Shown here: one piece after another, positions 63,895 through 64,000 of the stretch | Layout: the number at the start of each line of letters is the position of its first letter | How positions within the stretch are numbered: the first letter of the stretch is position 1 | NCBI RefSeq assembly: GCF_009176305.1 | Contig: NZ_BLAJ01000001.1 | Coordinates: 124,001 to 188,000 of the forward strand | Source: Martinezella dioscoreae | GTDB taxonomy: Bacteria > Pseudomonadota > Alphaproteobacteria > Rhizobiales > Rhizobiaceae | Reading direction: 5' to 3' | DNA length: 64,000 nucleotides | The notes under the pieces: model-generated | The model's input: only the letters and a program-made list of their open reading frames with translations | Databases searched by the model: none | Told to the model about the DNA's origin: nothing | Made by a program: the position numbers and the translations under genes

Positions 63895-64000
63895 CTATTT
63901 TAGTGGAACGACATCTACCGCCTGAACGGCTTTCTGATTGCCGTAGCTCTTCAGTACGCCGATAACGGGGGCAACGTCCGAATAATCGCGACCATAGGCA
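63895..64000 (-). CDS. Transglutaminase-like protein, C-terminal fragment (5' partial)
   Basis: The last 35 codons of a minus-strand gene whose start lies past the window edge. The visible end reads AYGRDYSDVAPVIGVLKSYG and then QKAVQAVDVVPLK before TAG. The G-R-D-Y-S-D-V-x-P-V motif is typical of the C-terminal end of bacterial transglutaminase-like proteins (protease-like or amidase-type), following their catalytic His/Asp region. I infer the family from this motif only; nothing else of the gene is visible. Confidence 0.6.
   Translation of the reverse strand, partial: AYGRDYSDVAPVIGVLKSYGNQKAVQAVDVVPLK

Overview
The window looks like a chromosomal segment of a Rhizobium/Agrobacterium-group alphaproteobacterium (Rhizobiaceae). 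The evidence is high GC with strong third-position bias, the glycogen cluster order glgP-glgB-glgC-glgA-pgm, the pntAA-pntAB-pntB transhydrogenase beside an aa3-oxidase subunit IV gene, the soxBDAG sarcosine oxidase operon, a fold III ornithine decarboxylase behind a long structured leader, and many GTG starts. I see no tRNA or rRNA genes, no CRISPR, and no phage or insertion sequence. The species cannot be fixed from the sequence alone.

Layout. 1-6.7 kb: the end of a CUT2-type sugar ABC transporter (permease, binding protein), then a sugar isomerase-like TIM barrel, a Gfo/Idh/MocA dehydrogenase, a DoxX membrane protein and a GH1 beta-glucosidase. Together they suggest uptake and oxidation of a sugar or inositol-like compound. 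6.7-15 kb: an FMN reductase, a membrane GGDEF-EAL protein, a TrhO-like tRNA hydroxylase, a divergent MarR/FAD-monooxygenase pair sharing a palindromic operator candidate, an overlapping CYTH/CHAD pair, and KDPG aldolase. 15-22 kb: a DUF533 protein, a NicO/DUF1007 metal-efflux pair, a LysR regulator, ornithine decarboxylase with its leader, and a GNAT protein. 21-28.7 kb: a secreted di-heme peroxidase with a phosphoesterase, serine acetyltransferase, and a His-rich CobW-type metallochaperone with a WD40 partner behind a Zur-box-like site. 28.7-33.6 kb: MarR, LacI with tandem operator-like repeats, a D-2-hydroxyacid dehydrogenase, a glutamine-amidotransferase-type hydrolase and an orphan TRAP binding protein.

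33.8-44.7 kb: a membrane GGDEF-EAL protein whose GGDEF signature is broken, CoxIV, the proton-translocating transhydrogenase, an HWE-family histidine kinase, a DAO-family oxidase, a TPR lipoprotein and ribosomal protein S21. 44.8-50.4 kb: the sarcosine oxidase operon with an extra small secreted DUF2511-like gene between soxB and soxD. 50.4-62.2 kb (minus strand): the full glycogen cycle (phosphorylase, branching, ADP-glucose synthesis, synthase, phosphoglucomutase, debranching), followed by a MaoC dehydratase. 62.5-64 kb: a TadG-like vWA protein and the C-terminal end of a transglutaminase-family protein.

Most of the window is ordinary core metabolism. The most interesting unexplained signals are regulatory: the ornithine decarboxylase leader (RBS-sequestering alternatives directly after a short open frame ending near an RFAH motif), the Zur-like palindrome upstream of the CobW gene, the tandem 14-mers ahead of the LacI gene, and the shared MarR operator. 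Coordinates were read by eye. Functional names rest on recognised motifs and have not been checked against a database.
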